DNA of 64,000 bases from Symbiodinium natans (GCA_905221605.1 CAJNDS010002013.1:270377-334376); one strand, 5' to 3'; counted from the first letter of the stretch, positions 20,185 through 28,954 are shown. Made by a program: numbers and translations. The notes: generated from the letters alone by a model not told the origin.

Positions 20185-20535
20185 TGGGTGAAAACCCTAC
20201 AGCCCTATAACCCTGAACCCCATAACCCTGAACCGAGTGCAATCTTACAGAGAGCTCCACAGACGAATTCTGTCATAGAGCTTAGGGTTACATAGGCTCT
20301 AAGATTCATGTGTAGGAATCACCAATGTTCACAAGGAAACTCCTAACCTCGATTTTCCTGCATCTAGCTTGGCCGTGCAGTTGGCTGCAAGCGGTCTGTG
20401 ATCGCAGATCCGCGGCGACCATGCTGTGGGCTATGAGCCGTAGGGGTCACCTTGCAGGCCTCTTTGACACTTGACGCCTGGCTACATATATATATATATA
20501 CACACATACATACTGTGTATATATATATATATACA

Positions 20536-20567
<32 letters not shown>

Positions 20568-21234
20568 GTAATACATATATATATATATGTAGAGAGAGAT
20601 ACAAAATGGAATCAATGCAGCGCACTATAAAACAGTACAATGTACATGACATAGTGTGATACGCATATACAATATACAGTATACACACATATGTGTCGAA
20701 CAAAAACAGAGGAAAGCAAAATAGATGCCAATACAATTGAGCAAGCTAGCTCTGCACCATATCCGTTGTAGAAAACGCCAGGTAAATTTCAGAGCGCATG
20801 TCTAACCCTAAACCCTAAACCCTAAACCCTAAAGTGTCCGGAGCCCAGCCTGGGTGGGGCAGCCGCCGGCAACGTCCAGAAAGCTCTGACTGGGGGTCGG
20901 CGAATCCTGCAAGTTAGGGTTTAGGGTTTAGGGTTTAGGGTTTGGGGTTTAGGGTTCAGGGTTTAGGGTTTAGGGTTCATGGTTCAGGGTTGAGGGTCTA
21001 TAACTTATATCGGGTGTAGGGTTTAGGGTTGAAGGCCTATAATTTGTATCGGGTGTAGGGTGTAGGGCTTATATAGGGTTTAGGAATTATTTGATTTAGG
21101 GACTCCATGTCCTGAGGGATTGTGGGCTTAGGGTTTGAGAGACAACGAGAGGGCTAAGGGATCGTGTGGCTGAGGGATTGAGGGTGTTAGAGTTTACCAT
21201 GAAAGGTCGAGTTCGTCTTGCAACCAATACTCCC
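20185..21234. other. Region without recognised genes
   Basis: Besides the TA repeats it holds a small C-rich telomeric block (20806-20832) and a G-rich one (20917-20990). From 21000 to 21080 there are GTGTAGGG/TATCGGGTGTAGGG repeats. Nothing gene-like. Confidence 0.6.
20484..20600. repeat. TA microsatellite cluster
   Basis: Several (TA)n runs are separated by ACACACATACATAC and CATATGTAATAC. All long frames here, on both strands, are repeat artefacts encoding Tyr-Ile or Ile-Tyr strings. Confidence 0.9.
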
Positions 21235-21330
21235 AAACCCTAAACCCTAAACCCTAAACCCTAAACCCTAAACCCTAAACCCTAAACCCTAAACCCTAAA
21301 CCCTAAACCCTAAACCCTAAACCCTAAATC
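21235..21330 (-). repeat. Interstitial telomeric array, C-rich
   Basis: About 13 perfect CCCTAAA units, then a decayed one. Confidence 0.95.
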
Positions 21331-21454
21331 CAATCCCTAAGCCCAGGCCTGCTGGGCGGCGTGTAGGGTCTACTCTCGCAGAGTCGTCGTCGTTACCGGG
21401 TCTGGCCCTAGATAACTAACCGAGGTACATAAGTGTCAGCCATTAAGATACACA

Positions 21455-21502
21455 TGTACATGTATATATATATATATATGTATGTGTATATATATATATA
21501 TG
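21455..21502. repeat. TA/TG microsatellite
   Basis: Two (TA)n runs joined by TGTATGTG. Confidence 0.9.
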
Positions 21503-21509
21503 ATGTTAT

Positions 21510-22129
21510 ATGCATGGGCAGGTTTTTCTTCTGAGTCATAGTCCCTTTTTGGGTACCAGAAATGTCAGGGGCGGGGTACACAGAGTTTCGGGAGCATGCC
21601 GAATTTTCAAATCAAGCACGACCCCATTTCTTAGCCGCTTTCAGGTCTCGTTCGCAGACGAGGATTTAGATATGGTGTCTTCGAGCTTGGAAGGCAGTAG
21701 CCCATCAAAAGATGTTGGGCTTGTATATGGGAACCATACACATACGTACGACACATACAATTACAACTACGATATACAACATATTATAAAGACACAAATA
21801 CATTCCCCTCAAGAAGTCTTGGGATTCTGTCAGGGACCTACGAAGGAACCCGACTTATGGAACTGACGAGGGCCCTACATTCGCGATTCCCTACAAAGAC
21901 TCTTCCCGAGTCCTTCTGTGCCAGGCAAACCTTATCCGGGGATGGAGGTTGGGAGTTCAGGGTGCGGAAGAACTGTGTCTCACAAGTAATGCTAACTTCT
22001 GGATTCTGTGATGCAAGCCCAACTTACTTCGCGAGCTCTCAACCCAAAAGCCACAGGGAACTGCTCGTATCCTTGTCGGGCTTTGCTTACGCACCGAGAT
22101 TGTGGTTTAGCGTTTGGGTAGTTCAATAA
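21510..22129 (+). other. Two weak open frames in repeat-poor DNA
   Basis: Plus-strand frames at 21510-21866 (118 codons) and 21857-22129 (90 codons, ATG start) overlap by 10 bases in different phases. Together they form one of the longer stretches without telomeric units. The predicted peptides have a mixed composition but no domain, and the first contains a His-Thr-Tyr run from a microsatellite. Coding status is uncertain and no gene is asserted. Confidence 0.2.
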
Positions 22130-22682
22130 ATACAGGTGTTCAGGTCCTTAAGCCCTATAGCCCAGGAACCGTAAACCCTTTTAGGTCTCTAAGGGTTGGC
22201 GCGTCTTTGGGTCTTTTTCTTACAGGGGTTTATAGGGTCTTATAGAGTTACAGGGTTTGAAAGGGTTTTTATAGGTTTTTATCAGGTTTTACAGGGTTAC
22301 TGGGCCTTTATAGGGCTGTAGGGTTTTGACTTTTGTTAGGGCTTTAGGTTTTAGGACCTTTGTAAGCCTTCAACCCTAACCGTTTAGGGTTTCGAGCTTA
22401 CGGTCTCCTTTTCCCTTGAATCCTACCTGACACCGCCGAGCACGTAACCATGGATCTGTTCAGGTGCCGGGGGTTCCTGGAGAGGTACCTAGGGAACCTT
22501 AGGGAAGCTCAGGGGGACCCTAGGGAGAAGTAGGGAGTATTCTGGAAGAATGGACAACGTGTACATTACTCGTGCAGGTCCCCTGCTCCCTTGGCTCTCC
22601 GGAGTTGCCTCGGGCTTGACACTGAAGAGGCTCAGCTGATGGTTCGAGGCCTCCTTAATCTCATCCCTGTCCGGGATGTGGC

Positions 22683-22752
22683 CTAAACCCTAAACCCTAA
22701 ACCCTAAACCCTAAACCCTAAACCCTAAACCCTAAACCCTAAACCCTAAACC
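22683..22752 (-). repeat. Interstitial telomeric array, C-rich
   Basis: Ten perfect CCCTAAA units. Confidence 0.95.
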
Positions 22753-23383
22753 GTGAGGGCTAACCCAAGCCAGGACCATGGTCTTGACCTCTTTTGTCTT
22801 TGTCAGTACCACAGACTGACGTCACAAGGTCGAGGAACTTGCGCTCGGCCTCTAGCAAGAAGCCCAGAAACCAGCATGCCTTGTAATCCCCCTTACCAAC
22901 CCATAAAGGGGACTTTTTAAGGGCTTGTCGGGTATAATAGCCCATGCAGGAACTGGGAGTGTTCTTCTCTTCGTGATTGGGTTACATACCCCTTGAACCC
23001 CCTGGACGAAGTTTGCAGGTCAAATCTGCCCAACGAAATGTACCTGAAACCTGCCGGCTGGCTGCCAGTGCGCATTACCAATATCTTCTCCTACAGCGAT
23101 GACTTGTAATGTCCCGATGCGCATAAAACTACGCGAAACGCCCATAATTACGGTTCACATAGGACAAAGGGAAGCCCCAACCCCTAAACTCTCACCCTAA
23201 ACTCTAACCTAAACTCTAACCCTAAACTCTCACCCTAAACTCTAACCTAAACTCTAACCCTAAACTCTAGCCCTAAACATCTCTAAACCCCGTGGGCCCG
23301 CGACTCGTCTGAGCAGGCACAGGGCGAAAAGGGCCAGGAACTCGATCGTGCCATGCCCCCTGTTCTCGAGTGTGTTGGGGTTT
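22753..23383. other. Spacer with a CCCTAAACTCTAA compound repeat
   Basis: At 23180-23282 about ten alternating units of CCCTAAACTCTAA, CCTAAACTCTAA and CTCACCCTAAA form a higher-order telomere-derived repeat. The rest is unclassified, with no gene. Confidence 0.6.
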
Positions 23384-23494
23384 CCTTGGGGACCAAATGA
23401 GCCCTAAAATTGGCGTCATATGCCCTATACTACTATGACTCCTCTTAAGGTATATGGACGATAAACCCTTTTAGGGTTCATTTCATCCCCTAGG
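23384..23494 (+). mobile_element. MITE family A, copy 2
   Basis: A 111-bp element from CCTTGGGGACCAAATGAGCC to GGTTCATTTCATCCCCTAGG. It is nearly identical to copy 3, 443 bp downstream in the same orientation. TT lies on both sides, consistent with a 2-bp target duplication. The core GGCGTCATATGCCCTATACT is shared with copy 3. Confidence 0.9.
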
Positions 23495-23689
23495 TTAGGG
23501 GTGGTGCAGACGTTGCGTACTGCGGCTTGAAAGCGGTTAGGGATAGGACTCGCGGACTCGCGGGGCCTTGGTATGGGGAGCTGGGAAGGAAGGTGTTAGG
23601 ATGTTTTGGAGGTTCATAGGTTTCATCTCAGGGTTTCTGAGGATGCGTTTCTTGTGCGAATCCATGCTACAACGTATATGTAATAGAAG

Positions 23690-23875
23690 CGTTAATGAAT
23701 CATCGGGCAAGGTTATACAACCATTGGGCGGGGTCATACAAGAGCAGGCAAGGTCAAAAAACAAAGAGCTGGCAAGGCCATATAAAGAGCGGACAAGGTC
23801 ACGTAACGAGCGGGGCAAGGTCATGTAAAGCTGCAAGGTCATATACAGAGCGGGCAAGGTCATAGGGCAAGGCCC
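23690..23875 (+). repeat. Minisatellite, GGCAAGGTCATA-type units
   Basis: About eight diverged units of roughly 20-25 bp carrying GGCAAGGTCAT and AAAGAGCG. The frames on both strands (23537-23863 minus, 23568-23828 plus) are repetitive because of it. Confidence 0.75.
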
Positions 23876-23937
23876 TCCGGCCCCGCCCCACCCCCACCCC
23901 CGCTAGTCTAGCTTAGGGTTTAGGGACCTAGGGTATA

Positions 23938-24048
23938 CCTTGGGGACCAAATGAACCCTAAAATTGGCGTCATATGCCCTATACTGCTATAACTCCTATT
24001 AAGGTATATGGACCATAAACCCTTTTAGGGTTCATTTCGTCCCCTAGG
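23938..24048 (+). mobile_element. MITE family A, copy 3
   Basis: A 111-bp element from CCTTGGGGACCAAATGAACC to GTTCATTTCGTCCCCTAGG, flanked on both sides by TA. Its termini, core and length match copies 1 and 2. The different flanking dinucleotides of the three copies (AT, TT and TA) argue that the 2-bp duplication is not part of the element. Confidence 0.9.
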
Positions 24049-24149
24049 TATGTAGTTGCTGAAGGTCATGAGATTCTCAATGGTGGGTGGGTACGTCCCC
24101 GTCACATGATAGCAAAGCTCGACTAGTGAACGCTTGGACTTGAGATGCT

Positions 24150-24235
24150 AAACCCTGAACCCTGAACCCTGAACCTGAACCCTGAACCCTAAACCCCAAA
24201 CCCGAAACCCGAAACCCTAAACCCTAAACCCTACA
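24150..24235 (-). repeat. Degenerate telomeric array (CCCTGAA to CCCTAAA)
   Basis: About eleven units: CCCTGAA, CCTGAA, CCCCAAA, CCCGAAA and CCCTAAA in succession. Confidence 0.8.
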
Positions 24236-24260
24236 CCCGAAAGCCAAAGGGACTAGAGCA

Positions 24261-24478
24261 GGGACCCTTATCAGGGACGTTTGGGTTTCTTTAGGGGTTA
24301 TTTCGGGGCTACTTAGGCATATAGGGACTCTACTAGGTACATAAGGGGGTTATATAGGGGAATAGGGACTACTTAGGGGGTTATTTAGGGGCTACTTAGG
24401 TATATAGGGACTCTACTATAGGTATATAGGGGCTTGTATAGGGGAATAGGGACTAAGGGCCCCTTCTTGGGGCTACAT
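24261..24478. repeat. Duplicated GGGGCTACTTAGGTATA element
   Basis: A block starting GGGGCTACTTAGG at 24305 recurs at 24389 (period 84 bp), sharing ATATAGGGACTCTACTA and TATAGGGGAATAGGGACTA. Related copies lie at about 42327-42400 and 62505-62545, so it is a dispersed family. Confidence 0.7.
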
Positions 24479-24596
24479 TCTTCAGCTCTGCGCACCGCGC
24501 CAAGGGTACCAAGTCCAGTATTCCAAGAAAGCTTTGGGGCGACTTGGAGTAGCTTTCCGCCCCATTACCTGGGAACCCCCCTCCCCCCCCCGGTTT

Positions 24597-24678
24597 GGGG
24601 TTTGGGGTTTGGGGTTTAGGGTTTAGGGTTTAGGGTTTAGGGTTTAGGGTTTGGGGTTTAGGGTTTAGGGTTTAGGGC
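24597..24678 (+). repeat. Interstitial telomeric array, G-rich
   Basis: About eleven units: TTTGGGG first, then TTTAGGG with one TTTGGGG inside. It ends TTTAGGGCCCTCAA. Confidence 0.9.
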
Positions 24679-25355
24679 CCTCAATTTTGGGGAGTTGCCC
24701 TCAAACACAGGAACCTCCCCTGCTTTCCAGCGGCTCGTTCAGCATTGGGGTTTTGGCTATACTGTTTGTAGTTTTACTCCAAAGCCCCCCCCCCCCCCCT
24801 GACCTGCGCAGGACACCAGTTTTGGTTGCTCGGTGAGATTGTGAATCGAGTTAGGTGTGAGGGCTAGTTGAGGCTCACTTACTGTACAGGAAAGACTGTG
24901 CTTCTCGCGAATCAGCTGTCGCCAAGCACTCTGATTGCAAGCACTCTGATTGGGTTCTAACAATGTTCAAGTTGTGGATCTGGTGAGCTGCCCACGAGTG
25001 CATCCGCGCACGCTTAGGCAGATTTTGGCGCGTTTTTGCGGCGTTCAAGAGACCGTTGATGGGTCAGACCTGTCATTTGCAGCATTTTGAATTTAGCGCC
25101 ATCGACCCTGGTCTTTGCGAGAGCCAAACAGAGAATGTTTTGCAACAGCGAGTGCGTGCGTGCGAGAGAGAGAGAGTGCGTGCGTGTGTGTGCCCGAACC
25201 AAAAAAGTAGAGTACTCCAAAACCCAGTGGTAGGTTGGTAGGACTTCTTCCAATGGAGCTGCGAGCCTTGGATTTCCAGGGAGCCGGAGCCACGAAATCC
25301 ATGCCTTGTCAGAGGGCCAAACCCCGAAACCCTCAACCCGACAGAGGGTTTAAGG
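24679..25355. other. Spacer, no recognised gene
   Basis: Contains a poly-C run (about 24786-24799), a short tandem GCAAGCACTCTGATT (about 24923-24953) and a GTGC/GA microsatellite (about 25150-25192). Six frames overlap at 25014-25336, three of them Thr/Ser/Leu-rich shadows of the microsatellite. None has a domain. Confidence 0.55.
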
Positions 25356-25425
25356 TATCGGGTTTAGGGTTTAGGGTTTAGGGTTTAGGGTTTAGGGTTT
25401 AAGGTTTAAGGTTTCGGGTTTAGGA
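25356..25425 (+). repeat. Interstitial telomeric array, G-rich
   Basis: About nine TTTAGGG units decaying to TTTAAGG at the right. Confidence 0.9.
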
Positions 25426-25951
25426 CCCCTAGGCGAGAATAAGAACCGAAGGGTGGGTACTGCAGTCGTTGAGGACGTAAGGGTAGAGTTGGGTGCGCTC
25501 TTTGTTGGGTTGTCTAGGGCACTGCAGTCATTGCAGGGTCTAGGGTCTAGCGTTTGCGGTTTCGGGTTTAAGGCATTTCAGAGGGATGATTGTCCATCCT
25601 GGCTTCAGTGTTGACCCCCCTTTGACGCGTCTACGGCCATCTTAGGAACCTGGCGACATTTTTGCTTAAGCCCAAGCGAGGAAATGATCAACATGCAAAA
25701 TTTTCATTGAGGTTCTGCAGGGGAGTATGGGCGTTGGGGCTTGCAAGAAAGTGTTCTAGCCAGCTCGGAGTTCGACTGAACAGTCTTGCTTACAGGGCTA
25801 TCCCAGGCTTTGCCTAAAGCCTGAAAAAATCGAGTACTTGTTTAAGGGGGATGAGGTTCAGGGTTGAGGGTTTCCGGAAAGTCTGAGCCTTATCTCCAAA
25901 ACTTCAATCGAGTCTGTGCATAGAGTGTCTTTCAGGGTCGTCCACAGATAG

Positions 25952-26041
25952 GGGATCCGAAGTATGGGCCCTCATTTTGGGTCCCCTGCTATATAACCCT
26001 GAGATACACTCTACATACTAAGGGCCCATACTTCGGATCCC
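25952..26041. mobile_element. MITE family C, element with perfect 21-bp TIRs
   Basis: The left arm (25952-25972) starts GGGATCCGAAGTATGG and continues GCCCT. The right arm (26021-26041) is its perfect inverse. A 48-bp AT-richer core lies between. The inner part of the arm (GTATGGGCCC) is shared with 20106-20184. A further AGTAAGGGCCCATGG lies just downstream at about 26075. No coding capacity. Confidence 0.7.
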
Positions 26042-26104
26042 TTTAAATCCCCTTAAACAAGCGTCAGGGACCATAGTAAGGGCCCATGGCTCCAATCTTA
26101 GATA

Positions 26105-26250
26105 ATCCCTAAACCCTAAACCCTACACCCTAGACCCTAGACCCTAAACCCTAAACCCTAAACCCTAGACCCTACACCCTAAACCCTAAACCCTAAACCC
26201 TAATCCCTGAACCCTAAACCCTAAACCCTAGCCCTAAATCCTAAACCCTT
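26105..26250 (-). repeat. Degenerate telomeric array, C-rich
   Basis: About 20 units: CCCTAAA mixed with CCCTAGA, CCCTACA, CCCTAAT and CCCTGAA. Variants recur in groups, suggesting internal duplication. Confidence 0.85.
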
Positions 26251-26392
26251 AGAACAGAAGAGGGGCTACTTGGCGGCCTGCTGGTGCAATCAAATTGGGT
26301 ATCGAGGTTGATACGTAAGGGGCTTTAGGGTTTCGGGCTTAAGGTTAAGAAGTTAGGATTTCGGGTTTGGGGTTAAAGAGGTTCTGGTTCAG

Positions 26393-26470
26393 GGTCTAGG
26401 GTCTAGGGTCTAGAGTTTAGGGTTTAGGGTTTAGGGTCTAGGGTTTAGGGTTTAGGGTTTAGGGTTTGGA
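26393..26470 (+). repeat. Telomeric array, G-rich with TCTAGGG variants
   Basis: About eleven units mixing TCTAGGG and TTTAGGG. Confidence 0.85.
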
Positions 26471-26633
26471 CAACCCCCAATTCCCGACCACTAAGCCCTA
26501 AAGCATACCAACTGGCGAAAAAACCTTCGACTTCGTGGGGGAGGCCCCGTTATGCATGAGGTGCTGGGCTCTCTGGGAGAACCCTAAGCCCGACAACAAA
26601 CGCAACCGGGTCTGCATCCCACAATGCACACTA

Positions 26634-26695
26634 CCCTAAACCCTAAACCCTAAACCCTAAACCCTAAACCCTAAACCCTAAACCCTAAACCCTTT
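26634..26695 (-). repeat. Interstitial telomeric array, C-rich
   Basis: About nine perfect CCCTAAA units. Confidence 0.95.
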
Positions 26696-26807
26696 TTATG
26701 TTCAGGCCCTCCTGGGATCATGGGGGCCAAGGGGCCGCTCCACATCGGACCCGCTGCGTGCGACACTCGCGCCCCGCGAGGCATGAGGCGCCCGAGGGAT
26801 CTGAAAG

Positions 26808-26912
26808 GGGGTTTAGGGTTTAGGGTTTAGGGTTTAGGGTTTAGGGTTTAGGGTTTTGGGTTTGGGGGTTAGGGTTTAGGGTTTAGGGTTCAGGGTCTAG
26901 GGGTTTTGGGGC
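26808..26912 (+). repeat. Telomeric array at the left edge of the AT-rich island
   Basis: About 13 units: six perfect TTTAGGG, then TTTTGGG, TTTGGGG, TTCAGGG and TCTAGGG. It abuts the minus-strand open frame that ends here. Confidence 0.9.
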
Positions 26913-27130
26913 CTAGGGTTTCCGACAAACAGTCGGTGGAGGGATTCTAAGGGCATGGTCTTGATATGGTCCCTGGAAGGACGAAATTGGTAGATACGGG
27001 CAAAGCGGTTTCTAGAAATATCCAAACTTAGCGACTGCAATGAAATTGCTTTACCTGAGCCCGATGGTGCCGATGTAATCTCAGACGCTGGTAATCTATG
27101 TGCTACATCGTATTTAGATTTTCGTTCCAT
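26913..27130 (-). CDS. Leftward small protein, unknown function, 3' end lost in telomeric DNA
   Basis: From an ATG at 27130 (minus) the frame encodes about 70 residues of ordinary composition, starting MERKSKYDVAHRLPASE. It then reads into degenerate telomeric units and stops at 26897. It is the only leftward frame of the AT-rich island and diverges from the rightward block, with a short AT-rich gap between. The C-terminus after about residue 68 is clearly telomere-derived, so the frame is probably truncated. No family recognised. Confidence 0.3.
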
Positions 27131-27187
27131 ATTAGTTTACTGGTCTAACTACGGGTGTAATCATTATTAAAGCAGTTGGCGTTTAGG

Positions 27188-27397
27188 AACGGGTCGTGGT
27201 GTGACCCCCGACGACCAGGCATTTTTACACAAACAAATGACAAGGAAGATGTAGATGCGGTATTACAGGTTGGGGAACAGTGGGAACTGGGAACAGGTCG
27301 CTGAGTTACACCAGAAGAGGCAGAAGAAGGAATAACTAAGTTAGAACACGAATTGGAAGAACTCCAGAACAAAAAGAAATATAATACTTTGGCTTAA
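27188..27397 (+). pseudogene. Broken reading frame, acidic C-terminal part
   Basis: Coding-like sequence with at least one frame change and one in-frame TGA (27302-27304). The part after the stop is a charged, helix-prone segment (TPEEAEEGITKLEHELEELQ, then NKKKYNTLA) ending at TAA 27395-27397. It could form a short coiled coil. A few damaging changes in otherwise protein-like text indicate a decaying gene. Family unknown. Confidence 0.4.
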
Positions 27398-27434
27398 CAT
27401 ATGCATATTAATATATGGGTTGCTTATGCCTTGA

Positions 27435-27626
27435 CAGGGAAAACCAAGAGGAGAAGAACTATTGCATGATTGAGAGAAACATATTAGAATTTATAATGCT
27501 AGATTCAGTGCTGTAATGGATGAACTAGAGGATGATCATTATTATGATGAATGTAAGAAACGAGTTAATTTGCTGTTTGAGTTTTATCAGTTAGAAGAAC
27601 TGAAAATAGTTCAAAGTTTTAAGTAG
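27435..27626 (+). pseudogene. Small acidic frame, interrupted or short gene
   Basis: An open frame contains one in-frame TGA (27471) and then runs intact to TAG 27624-27626. The first in-frame ATG after the TGA (27516) gives 36 residues starting MDELEDDHYYDECKKRVNLL. It is rich in Glu, Asp, Leu and Tyr. It follows the previous frame by 37 bp and precedes the next ATG by 7 bp. This tight spacing is unlike the rest of the window. No family recognised. Confidence 0.35.
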
Positions 27627-27633
27627 TGCCCCT

Positions 27634-27813
27634 ATGTCAGTGCCCCGTGTGCTTCCAAGCACATCAACAGAATGTGGTAGTGGTCTCAGTAGTTTGTCTC
27701 GTGCTTTTGGAAGAAGGAGAAGAAAACACCCCCGGACCCTATGTAATGCTTTATTGTTGTTTTATTTAATGAATTCAATCATGACAGTATTGTTTCAGCC
27801 TACCCCTGTCTAA
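27634..27813 (+). CDS. Intact 59-residue small protein, unknown function
   Basis: ATG 27634 to TAA 27811-27813. The N-terminal half is Ser/Thr-rich with a basic cluster (GRRRRKHPR, about residues 26-34). Residues 36-54 are hydrophobic (LCNALLLFYLMNSIMTVLF), a probable membrane segment with the basic cluster just before it, as in single-span membrane proteins. It starts 7 bp after the preceding stop and ends 25 bp before the next ATG. This is the one apparently undamaged frame of the block. Confidence 0.4.
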   Translation: MSVPRVLPSTSTECGSGLSSLSRAFGRRRRKHPRTLCNALLLFYLMNSIMTVLFQPTPV

Positions 27814-27838
27814 AGACCAGACTCTTTAATATAGTAAG

Positions 27839-28117
27839 ATGGAGAAACGAGTATGCAAATCGTGTTGCGCAACAAAGGATGCAAGGATGTCGAAGACTTT
27901 GACGGATATAAGACTTGTAATAATTGCGGTTTAGGGTTTAGGGTTTAGGGTTTAGGGTTTAGGGTTTAGGGACGGTAAAAACAAGAACGAGTATAATCAA
28001 GCTCCAAGAGAGGAGAGGGCAAAGGGGAGCCAATTATGCGAAGAATGCGGTCAAAAAACAAAACGCGAAAACTGGGATGCACATTCCCATTATGCGTTAC
28101 ATCCAAAACGGAACTAA
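27839..28117 (+). pseudogene. Cysteine-rich zinc-finger-like gene interrupted by a telomeric array
   Basis: It starts at ATG 27839 (MEKRVCKSCC). A frame change follows, and the next phase carries CNNC (codons near 27915-27927). Six TTTAGGG units (27930-27971) then interrupt the sequence. After them the frame continues to TAA 28115-28117 with CEEC and a trailing HSHYALH. The Cys pairs plus His suggest a zinc ribbon or C2H2-like fold (inference). CGG occurs on both sides of the array. Discounting the array and one CGG keeps the codon phase, so the array was inserted into a pre-existing gene. Confidence 0.5.
27930..27971 (+). repeat. Telomeric array inserted in a reading frame (site 1)
   Basis: Six perfect TTTAGGG units. 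The left flank ends TGCGG and the right flank begins ACGG, consistent with a 3-bp CGG target duplication plus one extra A. There is no decay within the array, implying recent insertion. Confidence 0.9.
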
Positions 28118-28215
28118 ATGTATTGATGAAAAGAAATCGGGTAGTTTAAGGAAAGAAGGCAAACTTGACGACACATTACAAGCAAATATGTTTGGCAGAA
28201 TCCGAAAAGCAGAAA

Positions 28216-28553
28216 ATGGAAAAAACAAACGCGAACGATTCAACGAACAGTGCCCTAACGTTGCTTTTTGATGAAGAGGAAACGCCAGAGCCGCAACCCG
28301 ATCCCGAGAAACCTAAATCCAATCTTGATACAGTATTCAGTCTGGGTTTAGGGTTTAGGGTTTAGGGTTTAGGGTTTAGGGTTTAGGGTTTAGGGTTTAG
28401 GGTTTAGGGTTTAGGGTTTAGGGTTTAGGGTTTAGGGTTTAGGGTTTAGGGTTTAGGGTTCTTTTAGAAGATTATTCTCTGCTATCCGGCAAGCATAGCG
28501 AAAGTCTGATGATTGACATTCCTGTTGATAAGTCTTACGAAAAGCACTTCTGA
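28216..28553 (+). pseudogene. Acidic small protein gene interrupted by a telomeric array
   Basis: ATG 28216 opens a frame starting MEKTNANDSTNS, then an acidic, proline-rich segment (DEEETPEPQPDPEKPK). Sixteen TTTAGGG units (28347-28458) interrupt it. Beyond them an open frame in matching phase runs to TGA 28551-28553 and ends PVDKSYEKHF. TCT is present on both sides of the insertion, consistent with a 3-bp target duplication, and removing one duplicate keeps the codon phase. An overlapping frame at 28077-28271 is an alternative start region. Function unknown. Confidence 0.5.
28347..28458 (+). repeat. Telomeric array inserted in a reading frame (site 2)
   Basis: Sixteen perfect TTTAGGG units in the same orientation as site 1, in the next gene of the same island. 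Confidence 0.95.
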
Positions 28554-28672
28554 AGAAAACACTTAAGAAATGACAACTAAATTTACATATCCACAAATAA
28601 ATAATAAAAAATCACATATATAAATAGTGCGAAAATGGATTATGCAATTTAAAATACAGAACACGTTCGTTT
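28554..28672 (+). other. AT-rich right end of the island
   Basis: Strongly AT-rich. It contains ATG 28570 followed by a 17-codon frame (MTTKFTYPQINNKKSHI) ending at a TAA, possibly the broken start of another small gene. The island ends at the next telomeric units, about 28670. Confidence 0.35.
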
Positions 28673-28759
28673 AGGGTTTAGGGTTCAGGGTTTGGGTTGA
28701 GGGTGTAATTTATAGAGCCTAGGGTTTCATAAGGGAGCCGAACGAAGGAATACCACTGG

Positions 28760-28860
28760 GTATCAACCCTCAACCCTCAGCCCTCAGCCCTCAGCCCTCA
28801 GCCCTAAACCCTGAACCTTAAACCCTAAACCCTAAACCCTCATCCCTAAACCCTAAACGT
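28760..28860 (-). repeat. Degenerate telomeric array (CCCTCAG/CCCTAAA)
   Basis: About thirteen units: CCCTCAA, four CCCTCAG, then CCCTAAA, CCTTAAA and CCCTCAT. Confidence 0.85.
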
Positions 28861-28954
28861 ACACCATCTGTGTGCAGACATCTCATTTGCTTTTTGGGTG
28901 CTGAGGTCTGGGCCCACGAGGTGCCTGAAAGCCAGTGAAGGTCTGGGTTAGAGA

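Noticed and set aside
25014-25336. Cluster of five overlapping frames on both strands
   Set aside because: All cross a GTGC/GA microsatellite; mutual overlap in several phases and lack of domains argue against coding.
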